From assembly GCA_022497155.1 (NCBI GenBank), contig MU385763.1, forward strand, positions 62,001 to 126,000: a stretch of 64,000 nt of DNA, given 5' to 3'. This document shows positions 23,990-34,932 of this stretch, piece by piece. Below the pieces are notes generated by a model. The model was not told the DNA's origin, did not search any database, and saw nothing but the letters and a program-made list of their open reading frames with translations. Both the position numbers and the translations under genes were made by a program. The DNA comes from Whalleya microplaca (Eukaryota; Ascomycota; Sordariomycetes; Xylariales; Xylariaceae). Positions within the stretch are counted from its first letter, which is position 1, and each line of letters starts with the position of its first letter.

Positions 23990-24960
23990 AAGCCTTACGT
24001 ATTAAATTTATTTCTAAATTTAATATTTATATCGGCGTATTAAAGGCTGATTACGAAAGTTATATTTAGCAGCTTTAAGTCGATAAAACTTTTATTAAAT
24101 TTAAGTTCGGCATTATAAAAATTACTTATAATATTTTATTATTTAAGTAGTTACGCTTTCGATTAGTTTTTTTAAACCTTTTTATTTTATTAGGCCTATT
24201 AGACTTTAATGTCTAGATTTTTCAAATCGCCGGCAAATTAAAAATCGACAGCGAAGCGATTAAATTATTTTAAATTAAGTTTTATTACGTATACGTTCGT
24301 TTCGAGTTTAAAATATAATATATTGTTTTTTTATTATAACTTACGTATAAAAAAATAACGTTTGAAATTATTAGATTATTTTAGATACTTTAAAATTAAT
24401 TTATGCTAACCCGAATAAGGTTATGCAAGCGGCAGTTAAGTTTTAATTAATTATATAAGGTTTTATTAAGTTTATTTATATTTTTTTAATATAATAGTAC
24501 TAATAGATTTAGGAGGCTAGCGAGATAAACTTTTTTAAAAAGTACCGGATTAACTGTTTACGTTACGCCGTAAATAATAAACTAAAACGGAAACTTCTCG
24601 AGAAAGATTTAGTACCGAATATTTATAATAAATTTATCTTATAGCTTTACCGGTAGTTAGGCTTTTATGTTTCGGCTTCCCGTAATTCTAGTGCTATAGA
24701 TATTTTTGTTAGCACTATTTATATATATAGTACTAAAGCCGAAGCCGCAATAGCGTCCGAAAATATTTCCGAAGGCGGTATTTAGCTATTTAAAATTACG
24801 TTATTTTAAATTCCCGATAGCCCGATAGTTATATTTAGTACTTACGAGAAACGCTACGTTAAAAAGCGTTTTTAATAGTGCTAGCGTTATAGCAATATAA
24901 CTTACGATATTGCGAAATGCCCGTTATTATTATATAAATCAAACTTTTATAAATTACTTA
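23990..24960 (+). pseudogene. gag of element F, RIP-degraded
   Basis: The frame reads NIYIGVLKADYESY, LLGLLDFNV, QIAGKLKIDSEAIKL and FYYVYVRFEFK with interspersed stops. It ends near 24930 with a zinc-knuckle remnant (C-x2-Y-x4-Y-x4-C, ending TYDIAKC). The protein matches gag of D. No pol motifs follow. Confidence 0.65.
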
Positions 24961-25279
24961 CCGATAACGAGGTTATAAAATAAGTTATAATAATAGTAGT
25001 AAATATATAGCTTTATAATAATCGATATTAAATAGTTATAAAAAAATATAATAAATTAATAAGATTTTTTTAAAGGACTTAATTTTTAAAATTTTAATAA
25101 GTTTATTTAATATTAATATTAAGTTTTATACGATTTATATAAATTAAAATATAGGGGTTAAATAAAATCAAAAAATCACTTTTTAAAGGCAGTAATAATT
25201 AGGTTAATCTTTATATATATTAAGTGTATTATAAGCTAGCTATTATTAGCTACTATATATAGTGGATTTAAGGGGGTAA

Positions 25280-25521
25280 TGTTACGGCACAAGCTTTATG
25301 GGGTATTATAAAGCCTTATAAGCTATAATATACCCTAGGCCCTATATATGTGACTTGCTAAACCACATATTTAATTAAATAGCTTAGGTAATTAAGTGAG
25401 GAGGTTTTTTTAGGTTAGGCTATTATATAGTAATTAGTTAACCTTTTATTCCTTACTTTATAATTTTTAGTAATACACACTTATTACGTAGCACGCGCTG
25501 CCTTTTTTTTAAGCCGTTATA
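25280..25521 (+). repeat. 3' LTR of element F
   Basis: It begins TGTTACGGCACAAGC, an unmutated start, and ends AAGCCGTTATA. It is preceded by the polypurine tract. Confidence 0.87.
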
Positions 25522-25802
25522 AAAACTATTAAAATTAAAAAAAAACTGCTTTATAAATACCCCTTAAAAACGATAATAAAGTCGGTAAAATTAACAAGGG
25601 TAAAAAGGCTATTAAAGCTAAAAACTATATTTTTATTAAAGGCTATAAATAAAAAAAATAACAGGTTATTAATAACTTTAAATTTATAATAAATCGAAAT
25701 TAAGTTTATTATAATATTAAGATTATTTATAATATATAAGCTACTTAATTTTATATATAATTCACACTAAAATATAAGTAGCTAAAAACCCCCACTAATT
25801 TT

Positions 25803-25876
25803 CGAATTACTAGGGATCTTTATTAGTTAAAGCGCAACGCCCTTTGGGCGTGAGGAGGCGAATTAGCCAACGCTAG
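25803..25876 (-). repeat. Right terminal inverted repeat of element P
   Basis: This is the mirror copy of the left repeat, followed by TA at 25877-25878. Beyond it normal gene-region composition resumes at once, so the transposon end and the isochore boundary coincide. Confidence 0.93.
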
Positions 25877-25878
25877 TA

Positions 25879-28090
25879 AGTGGAAGAGCTAAACGCCTAG
25901 ACCGCCCGTGGGATGGGGCAGTGGGGAACTACTCTTTGGGTGCATTTTGGCATGCCATACCGGCCAACAGCGACGTAATACGATGGGGACGATTGGGGTC
26001 TCGGAAGAGCCGCCAAGAGGCTAAATTGTCACGTTGGACGTGCTCATCACGACCCGACACGGCATCCTTTTGCCATTGCAGCATTCCTACTTTATTTACT
26101 TATATAAGGGGAACGAATGAACTCTGGAAAAAAGGGAAAAGGGGAAATAGGGAGGAACGAAAAGCAGGTTATCTTCGTGCTACACGGCGAGATCAGAGAT
26201 TACTACCTATCGTGGCGTCGTACTAGACATGCATATTAAGTTGGCCTTGCCCTGCTGCGAAGGCGAATTGTTGAAGGCTGAATAGATACCTAGACTGCTA
26301 GATCTCTGAAAACGTCACATCAAGGATATGCAAAGGGCCAAGGGTACTGGTAGACCGGCATCGAACTCGATTGGATCCAGTACTAAGACAAAGCGCTGAA
26401 GTACCTCCAAGTCTCGGGTTACTTCAAAAGTTCCGCATTGGGCTAAAGTTGCTGCCGCTTTAACATTTTGACGTCCACTTATCCACGATTCTGTTAGCTT
26501 AGTAATGTAGGTGATACCGAGGATTGGTGGCATTATCATGATAAATAAATAGATATCTCGAGTTTCAAGATAGAAGATGAGTAGGAATGCAGGTAGGTAG
26601 GTAGTATTGACTAAATATAACCCCCAAATCAACTTTTCTATCTGCTATATTGTGTTGTGACCTTGAACTACCACTGGCAAATAAAAGCTTTTTCATGGTG
26701 TGTCAGCGTGTGTGGCTGCACTCTGCCCAACATAATCAAGCCACTCATCAATCATCAAATCTTGAGGGGATGAAGCATACCTCAATATCCTGTATAGGAA
26801 GTCTGCAAGAGTGGAGTCATGTTCGAAAGGGGGTGCTTCGGGGCCTGAGTCTCGACTTATGAGTCGCTTTATAATTCAGGCAGGCGGATATGATAAACTC
26901 CGCTGCAGTGTGATGGTTGTAACGATTTACGCATGCATACCCAAGTATGTAAATCGACGACCTGACTTGTTGAGTAGGAGTCAGTAACACGCTGATACCA
27001 GTACTGGAATGACACTCGACCCGGTGTCGTGGGAAAATTCTAGAAGACTTAACCGGCATCCCGGTTCTTTTCGAGATATACGAGGTCACATGCGACGCTG
27101 AGAAGACAGATAGATGTTCTGGGTGTCACTTGTTGTCACTCGTTGTCCCGCGCTATCCCCCACGATATTCGAGCCTCCGCAGTTGAGATATGTGTGTCGA
27201 GACTCCCCGCTTCGCACAGTCTAGTCCGTTTTGTAAGTTGAGCCGCAATTGTAGAAGGCCATTGGTTAGTATCATGCTGCACGTATACTGTTGTGTATTG
27301 TTTGTTAGTGTCGTGTGAGAATCTGCGGGGGAAAAGTGCCGCGCGAGGGCTTAAAGCAGCAAGTACCGGACTACTTGGGGTACTTGCAAGGTACGCCTGG
27401 CCGCGCCAAGCCTATCAGTTAGTCGACCTGCCCGGTTCAGCGTCATGGGGACCATGGCCGTAAGCCCCCACTAAAGATGCATTAGGGATTGTAATAACGG
27501 GCCCGTTAAATCCCTAAATCTCATCACCAGTGGGTTTGCCCGCCTGTTGTGGCTCAAGACCAACCGTGGAAGAAAAGGAAAAAAAATATTAAAAATGCTA
27601 TCACTTCCTACCAGTGGAAACAAACTTTCTCCATCTTTTTTCCTTCTTGCCCTTTTGGAAAAACCGAATTTTGACTTTCTTGCTCTTTGGCCCTCCCGAC
27701 GACACCGTCCTTCGCGAGCGGCACAAGCAGCTTGTAAACAAATGCGCCGGAGGTCCCTCGTGACATCTCATCCTGCGCCTTCGCGTCGAGCAGCTATTCC
27801 GGTTTTTCTCGTCTTGGCCCTGTATCCTAGCTGAACTGCCATTCACTTGGCATGTCATCGTCATTCTGAATGCATCGGGATCATAAATTTCCTAGGCGGC
27901 TTTCCTTAAGTTGGGGAGTTCTGAGCTCTACTTCGCTTCTTGGAGGTTTTTTGCTGTCTGAAGAGGAAACGACTTTTGCGCCCTCGTCCGACCAACGCCC
28001 TCCCTGAACCACGCACCCAATTGGAATCCGATCTTTCGTCCCGAACTACGAACCTCCAACCAGGGCGCGCGAGAGGATCCGTGGTAAACA
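25879..28090. other. Intergenic region upstream of the antiporter gene
   Basis: No gene is supported. Open frames at 25921-26226, 26315-26632 and 27547-27864 lack motifs, splice structure or start context. The last ~250 bp before 28091 are C/T-rich and probably hold the promoter and 5' UTR of the antiporter gene. The ATG there sits in a good context (GTAAACAATGGCG). Confidence 0.5.
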
Positions 28091-31000
28091 ATGGCGTGGG
28101 ATCACCTTTCAATTACCAAACCCCACTTGGTGTATATCATCTTGGGGGGCTTCACCTCGCTTTTTATGCTCTGCTCCTCGGTGATCAAGGAGCGCATGTA
28201 TATTGGTGAAGCAACTGTTGCTACGCTGTGTGGCGTCATATTTGGCCCCCATGCCGCGGACCTAATTAATCCCATCTCCTGGGGAAATGTCGACGAGGTC
28301 ACAATCGAATTCTCACGAATTGTCCTTGTCGTCCAATGTTTTGCCGTGGGGGTAGAATTGCCCAAATACTACATGGAAAAACACTGGAAATCAGTCGTGT
28401 TTCTGTTGCTTCCTGTCATGACTTTTGGTTGGCTTATCACAAGCTTGTTTGTTTGGTGGATGTTCCCAACTCTGTCATGGCTTGAGAGCTTGGTTGTCGC
28501 CGCGTGCGTCACCGCTACCGACCCGGTCCTAGCTTCTTCCGTCGTTGGCAAAGGCAAGTTCGCTAAGCGCGTACCTAAGCATTTGCGAGACTTGCTCTCC
28601 GCCGAGTCTGGCTGTAACGATGGCATGGCTTTTCCGTTTATTTATCTTTCCCTCTATCTACTACAGGAACATCTTGACGCTAAGCAGACGACGTATCACT
28701 GGATCGTTTATACGATTCTCTACGAATGTATCTTTGGCGCTGTCTACGGGTTCCTGATCGGTTACATTGCGCGACATGGCATCAAATACGCTGAGAAACG
28801 TGACTTGATTGATCGTGAAAGCTTTCTCGTTTTCTACTTCACATTGGCGCTCTTCTGTGCTGGTTCGGGTAGTATTCTGGGTGTGGACGATCTGCTTGTT
28901 GGATTTTCGGCTGGAGTTGGGTTTTCAAACGACGGTTGGTTCAGTGAAAAGACTGAGGAATCCCATGTTTCCAACGTTATCGACTTGCTGATTAACCTGG
29001 CTTACTTTGTCTTTTTGGGCACGATTATCCCCTGGGAGCAATACAACAATTACGACATAGGCTTGAGCGCCTGGAGACTGACGGTCATGGCCATTTTCGT
29101 CATTTTATTCCGTCGAATTCCAATTATGATGGCTCTGAAGCCCTTAATCCCGGATGTCAAAACCTGGCGTGAGGCGCTATTTGCTGGGCATTTCGGCCCT
29201 ATTGGTGTTGGGGCAATATTTGTGGCAATACTTGCGCGTGCTGAGTTGGAAAGTGAAAACCCCGTCCCTCTCGCGGAACTTCCGCCACCGGACACTGAGT
29301 ACTACAATGTTATTGTCCTTGTATGGCCTATTGTTACTTTCATGGTGATTGCCTCTATTCTCGTCCATGGCTCTTCCATAGCGGTTTTCACTCTCGGTAA
29401 GCGTATCAATACTTTGTCCATCACCATGTCATACACTACCGCGCCCGAGGACGGGCCAGCATGGATGAGCCGTCTACCCCGGATTTCGTCACAATCGAGA
29501 TCGCAGGCTCGGTCCATGTCCGATACCGATTACGAAGAGATGAAATCGCCAGATTTTCCCCCTGGCACGCTGGGACCAACTGGTTTGCCTGGACAGTTTT
29601 TACGACGTCAGCGTGAGGAAGATAACCCAAGTCGAGCAGGTAGCCGTAATTCGTCCGTGTCTGGTCGGCGCCGCAGCAGAAAGAAGTGGGACGATGGCAT
29701 CGGACCAGGTGGACCTGTGAGCCAATCAGCTATCTTTCCCCAACGCAGGAGCACAAGCGAACACATGGAGCCCATGTCACCATCTGATCCGGGCCAACCC
29801 ATGTCCCCACGGGAGGAGGGTTCTCATAGTCCCTCGTCAGAAGAACTTGGGGAGAAAGACGTCGAGAAATTGGAGCACCCACCACACGAAGGCGAGCATC
29901 GTCCTGAACTTGATGTTTACGAGGAGGGAGACCACGTCATTGTTGAAGACCAGGATGGCCAGGTCCTTGCAGTCGAAGAATTGCCACACCAAGAAGGCCC
30001 GGACCCCCAGAAGATTAAAGAGCAAGCTAAGGCCGAGACTCAGAAGCCTGGCTGGACGTACGATTCACTCAAGAAGAGCCTTGGAAAATGGCGGGATGAA
30101 GAGGCGCAAAAGCGCAAAGCGAAGAGTAAGGAAGAACGGAAGCATGAGCCAGCAAGGGCCTACCAGTTTGGCAACACGGTAAGCGCAGTTCCCCTATGAG
30201 ATGAGTAGTAGGAGTCGCCTCGCTAATACATATACACAGATCATTGTCGAAGACGTGGATGGAGAGGTTGTCAAGAAATACGACTTGCCTCCCGATCGCG
30301 CTGATGGCAAAGATTACGTGGCCACAAGCTTGAAGTACATGGGGATGGGCGGTCTCGTGAAACCCTATGACAAGTCTGCAAAGACTGGAGAACCCTCACA
30401 GCCGCCGCCTGAAGCTGGGCCTAGTAAACCTGAAGGCAAACCAACGTTCAGTGGATGGGCGGGCTTCAACCCTGGTGGCGCTGCGGATCAAAGGAGAAAG
30501 GAAGCTGTTGACACCGGGAAAACTGGCCAAGAGGATGACCGAGGGATACGGTTCACGATCGGCGGTATTGGAAGGCGTATGACTAAAGATGACTTCCTGC
30601 AAGAGGTACAGAAGTTAGACGCCCGTACCAGGCGTGAGGTCGTGGACGAATCTACAGCTTCCCCGGCCGTGAAGTCTATGGCAAGAGAAGAGCAACCGAA
30701 GCCCGGATCACCGGCCCAGGTCCCCGAACAACCCAAGATCAGCGTGACCCAGGCAAGCGACAGCACGCGCGGCAAGAGCAGCTCGCCCGCCCGCCCGGCG
30801 CCCACCAGGGAACCCACCAGGGGGCGCAGCGAGACGGTCGGGTCCGACGCGCCGAGCTCGGACACGCCGGAGACGGCGGTCGAGCGGCGCCGAAGGCTCG
30901 CGGCCTTCGCCAGCGTGCGCGAGGACAACGAGACCGCGGAGACGCCCGCCGAGCGCCGCAGGCGAGAGGCCGCCCTGGGCGTGGACCACGGCGGCGCCGA

Positions 31001-31094
31001 GGACAGCGATAGCGATGACGACGATACCCCTCGAGTGCCGCCTGCGAGGCGGGGGATCCGGTTTGCGGACGTGCCGTCGCACAGGGGGGAATGA
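28091..31094 (+). CDS. nha1: Plasma-membrane Na+(K+)/H+ antiporter, Nha1/Sod2 type
   Basis: It exchanges cytosolic Na+ or K+ for protons and gives salt and pH tolerance. Exon 1 is 28091-30178, intron 30179-30239 (GTAAGC...CACAG, phase 0) and exon 2 30240-31094, giving 980 aa, close to the roughly 1000 aa usual for the family. About 12 membrane segments fill residues 10-430. Transport residues are visible: TDPVLAS with Asp144, ESGCNDG with Asp177, and the pair Asp266-Asp267 in GVDDLLVGFSAG, the same numbering as the ion-binding pair of S. pombe Sod2. A long charged cytosolic tail (430-980) contains the conserved GNTIIVEDVDGEVVKKYDLP across the splice junction. The last ~330 nt are strikingly GC-rich compared with the rest. 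tom22 follows 630 bp downstream on the same strand. Confidence 0.95.
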
Positions 31095-31122
31095 AGGAAG
31101 GAAGGAAGGAAGGAAGGAAGGG
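31093..31122. repeat. GGAA microsatellite overlapping the antiporter stop codon
   Basis: Six or so GAAG units begin within the TGA stop (31092-31094) and run into the 3' UTR. A second short tetranucleotide run (AAGC, about five units) lies at 31203-31222. Confidence 0.85.
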
Positions 31123-31723
31123 AATGAATGGATTAGAGCGCAGCGCATAATAGAAATGTTAGTTACGAATCTTGTTTGTGGATTTTTTTTTTCTCCCACA
31201 TTAGCAAGCAAGCAAGCAAGCAGCGCGGTGGAGAGCGGCCATGTAATTAGATTTTATCCTGCATACGATAGAGTACTCAGTCGCCAGCCTGTGTTCAGTC
31301 ACGGTATATATATATTTATAGTGGTATAGTTACTTATGGTATAAAGCTTTTGGATAATGCAAAGTAGTGTTAGTATAAATGAGGGTTTATTATCATTATT
31401 TCTTATTTGTTGGTTGTGCTCTATGGGAATCATATATACGGCTGTTATATTCACATGTATGGAGTGCGGTTTAGATGAAATTTATCTAGACCACAACGTC
31501 ATACTCGGGATCCACCGATCTGTGCACGGACCACGTAATTCAATCAATCACATTACTGAAAAGCGCCCCGCTTAAAAAGACAAAATCCTCATTGTAGAAT
31601 TTAGTGCTCTCCAAAACTCTCCCACGCACGCCTGTCTACAACCACTACCGAACTCTTTCCGCCGAATTTGTCCTCAAAACCAATTCCCCTTTGGTCGCAA
31701 ACGGTATCAGAAATAGAGCAACC

Positions 31724-32314
31724 ATGGTGCAGCTTACCGAAGTCGTTGATGAGCATTTCCAAGAGGGCCAACCCGGCCCCGAGGACGATGAGGACTTCAC
31801 GGACACTGGCATGTCACCAGCTTAACCAAATCGCCACCTGCAATCCTAGCTAATAAACACCCCAGATTCCGAAATCTCCAATGAATCCGACTTCGACCCA
31901 GAGAACGAGAGCTTCACAGACCGCCTATATGCCCTGCGCGACATCGTTCCTCCCCAGACCCGCAACTCCATCGCTAGCACAATCGGCGGCGCCGCCAGCG
32001 CAGTGAAGTCAGTGCTCTCCTTCGGCGGCAAGACGCTATGGGTCATTAGCAGCTCGGCGCTTCTGATCGGTGTACCGTGGGCGCTCGCATGGGCGGAGGA
32101 ACAGCAAGTCGTGGAGATGGAGAAGGAAATGAAGATGCGCGAGATGGGCGGAGAGGTAGGCCATCATACATACCCCACTGACCCCAATGCGCCAGAGGAT
32201 AGTGATGGCTGACTGAGGCAACAGATACTGACTACCGGCGGTGCTAACGGAGGTGCGGCGACAGCGCAACAGGTTGGCGCGGCACTTGGTGCGGAAGCAA
32301 AGCCTGCCTTGTAG
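31724..32314 (+). CDS. tom22: Mitochondrial import receptor subunit Tom22
   Basis: Tom22 is the central receptor of the TOM complex in the outer mitochondrial membrane, where it binds presequences and docks Tom20 and Tom70. Exons are 31724-31808, 31866-32155 and 32225-32314, giving 154 aa, a typical length. The N-terminal cytosolic domain is acidic (EDDEDFTDTDSEIS) and a single membrane segment lies at about 84-105 (KTLWVISSSALLIGVPWALA). The short C-terminal part faces the intermembrane space. Intron 1 begins GCATGT, not GT: only a GC-AG intron (31809-31865) keeps the frame FTDTDSEIS, since the nearby GT gives a stop. Intron 2 (32156-32224) is GTAGGC...ACAG, phase 0. The ATG at 31724 has a strong context (AGCAACCATGG). 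Confidence 0.92.
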
Positions 32315-34932
32315 GGGCAGCAACGGCTTCGAACTCCTTAGTATCCTCATACCCGAGTCGCAACGCACTGCGCCTCATCATCATGTGCGACGTCTTTTGT
32401 TGTACACCATCAGCCTAAACCATACCCGCCGAGGAGAACCCCCTACATCTTGCCTCACTCTCGAGAAGCCTACACGAATGCGAGACTTACGATTGATCTT
32501 AATGTGAATCTTTTTGCTACAAACGTGTTTATATCAGGGGTGTATGGAAAGGCAATCTCATCTCACGCGCAGGAATTGCGGTCACTGTATTATAATATGC
32601 ATCATGCACGGTTGATAGAAGGGACGCGGATGCATGGACTGGCAATGTCCTCGGTCACGAATTGACTACTGATCTCATGAACTTGACTCCGGTCCCTTCA
32701 CCTCTATCTCGCTGCAATAGGAGTTACAAGACTCGAAGTGATTCTTGTAACCAATGGCACCGAAACCCTCATGTATCGGGGTGGTTGCCACAACTTTTTG
32801 TTGAGATGTGTGCTTCACATTATCAATTACCGCCTGGAATATCTATTCTTAAACATGTTGGTCATTGGTACTTTTTGGTTCATATCAAGTTTAAGGCAGC
32901 CACTAGGACGTCGCTGGACACAATCAGGGGCAGTGAATAAACCCAGTTTGGCGAATATGGACTTGGAGGCAAGGAATTGCCTACAAAGCCAGCATATGTT
33001 CAATCTTAGGTCGTAAAATGTCACCTATAGGTCTATGAATCAGTTGATTATCGATACCTTGCACGACAAGCTACCTCCTAGGGACTCTTCATAAATGAGA
33101 ACCGTCTTGAGGCTCTAGGTTACTCGTAAAGCTAGGCATTACTACATGTGGATTTGAGCGGAGCTTGTAGAGCCTGGAATGACGCCCCTCTCATGAATGC
33201 CTATGGGATAAGTTTGCGGGAAGCCCAGGCACGACAGCCGCGCTGCCATACTGTATAAAAGCAGACGCGGTTCATAAGGATTGATCGATCGGACCTACTT
33301 ATCGCATACGAAGAAAGGAAATAGGGAATTGCATACAAAATTAAAGGCCAATGTTACGAGGGCAGAATCGAGTTGATTCAATAATGTTAGGCTGTATGGA
33401 TCTCGAGGGGTTGTGAGGGCTTAAGAATCGCCTCCAGAATCTCAACCGAGGTCAATGGCGTCTCGATGATCCATGGAATCATTGGCTTTCCGCTCAGTCC
33501 GGGCATCGTCGTGTCAGGTACTTTGTCCTGCATAGTGGACGATTTCTCAAGTGCTAGAATATAACGGTCTCGCGCCTACATTACTTCGTGAAGGGGTTGT
33601 AGTAGGAGGCTCTTGTTGGGCGCGGCTGTCGCGGCCATTGTGGCGTTCATAATATAGATAATACGGCGGGATATGTAGTTCGTCTAAATTTGAGAACAAT
33701 TGTGTAAAGGGGTGCGATGTAAAGGTGAAGGATCGTGAGCTTTAAATACCTTGAGCACTTTTCAGCTTGGACTATTGACTTTCTCTAGTCCAGGGAGGTA
33801 ACGTATCAAGTGGTTCGTCCCAGATGAGCTACCATAGCGGAAACTACTAGCACATAAAAAAAAAATAACTAAATAAATAAATTAAAAAATTCGGAGCTAA
33901 CTTCACTTGAGATAGCTGCAATGTCCTAATAGATTTCACATATCGCCAGAGATGAGTTGTGTTAAGGTTGGTTATGAAGCGAAAGATAATAATGGTGGGA
34001 GATTGCCGTAAACCCTCGAACTCAATTTTGAGGTTCTGCCGTGCTACTCACTGTACAGAATATATACATGTACTGTCTATATTTATAACACTGAGACCAT
34101 ATGAAGGTCATGCCTAGCACGGAGGATTTTTTCTTTCTTTTCTTGTTACGGCGATTTTAAGTCCCTGTACCGGTATTTCCATTTTCTCCTTCACGTCAGT
34201 CAGTCGCTGCTTCATAAATTATCTTGAAATGACGAACGGCTTGCTAGAATAGTTGATTAGGGCCTTATGATTATTAAATAGCCGTACATGAGGAAGCGGC
34301 ATGTGCGGATGCACGGTTCGTAGTCAAAAATAAGCATAATCATTTGATACCCGAGCTCATCTCACGAACCAGGTTAGCAACGGCCATCTCGTCTCTATTT
34401 CCGGTAAGGGTTGACTTCTATTATTACTGCCGCATGCTCCAAATGACGAAATCAGCGGAGCCCCTGGCCGCATAGAACCACAAACTTCGCTTAAGTTCTT
34501 TGGACGATCTCCACAGGGACTTTGATGCATCCATTCAATTCCGCACTTTTCTGTGTATGTTTTCATAGCATTTATCCTGCCCCAGAGAACTCTCTTGACG
34601 TAGGAAACTGCCGGCGGTTGCCCTAGTTTCTGCCTGCTGAGTTTAAAGGAATCTGTAGTCACGATAGGCTTTCCCGATATAGCACAAACAAAGGAACTAG
34701 GCTATACCTAGTAAAGCGCCCGAATGCTGCGGCTCCTGAATCTGCAACAATCGGCGATCCTTCAGCTATGCCGCTGCTGGTCCCGTCCTACCTGGTTTTC
34801 GTCATGGTTATTTGTGCCCATGTGAAGGCCAGAGGTAGCGGTGTTGATGAGCTCGTTGTTCTTTTGAGAATATTATTATGTGATATTACCTGTTGTTGTA
34901 ATTGTTCCTATTTCTTTCGTGTGGTTTGTCGC
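32315..34932. other. Gene-free intergenic region
   Basis: About 2.6 kb without a supported gene. Frames near 32450-33016 and 34357-34662 overlap on both strands and lack motifs or good starts. The composition is ordinary, and no terminal repeats or RIP saturation are apparent. Confidence 0.5.

Larger units (their letters stand above)
23169..25521 (+). mobile_element. Gag-only LTR element F (forward)
   Basis: It is 2353 bp, with LTRs at 23169-23411 (243 bp) and 25280-25521 (242 bp) and the duplication GAAAC (23164-23168) / AAAAC (25522-25526). It belongs to the same subfamily as A. The polypurine tract AAGGGGGTAA lies directly before the 3' LTR. The internal region is only about 1.87 kb, enough for gag but not for pol. 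It is the least interrupted copy of the family here and a good reference for aligning A. Confidence 0.9.
4163..25876 (+). mobile_element. Fot1/pogo-type DNA transposon (element P), RIP-degraded and swollen by nested insertions
   Basis: Two 74-bp terminal inverted repeats bound the whole AT-rich block (4163-4236 and 25803-25876, ends CTAGCGTTGGCTAATTCG). A TA dinucleotide lies outside each end (4161-4162 and 25877-25878), the expected duplication for Tc1/mariner-pogo elements. The TIRs differ at four positions, all transitions as RIP would give. Removing LTR insertions A, C, D and F with one duplication each leaves about 3132 bp. The rest carries a broken Fot1/pogo transposase on the plus strand (14818-15538 continued at 17888). 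P's own pieces are 4163-5102, 14818-15538, 17888-18733, 22894-23168 and 25527-25876. Fot1 elements are usually nearer 2 kb, so this one is long even after subtraction. Confidence 0.85.

Noticed and set aside
4163..25876. Starship or Helitron giant element
   Set aside because: The block has true inverted terminal repeats with a TA duplication and contains a Fot1-type transposase. Its size is explained fully by nested LTR insertions, and no tyrosine recombinase, Rep or helicase was seen.
25921..26632. Two open frames (101 and 105 aa) right of element P
   Set aside because: No motifs, splice sites, start context or compositional bias. They overlap AT- or GC-skewed chance frames.
27547..28209. 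Frames upstream of and overlapping the antiporter start
   Set aside because: They overlap the promoter and first exon of a clear gene and have no protein similarity. At most they are upstream ORFs.
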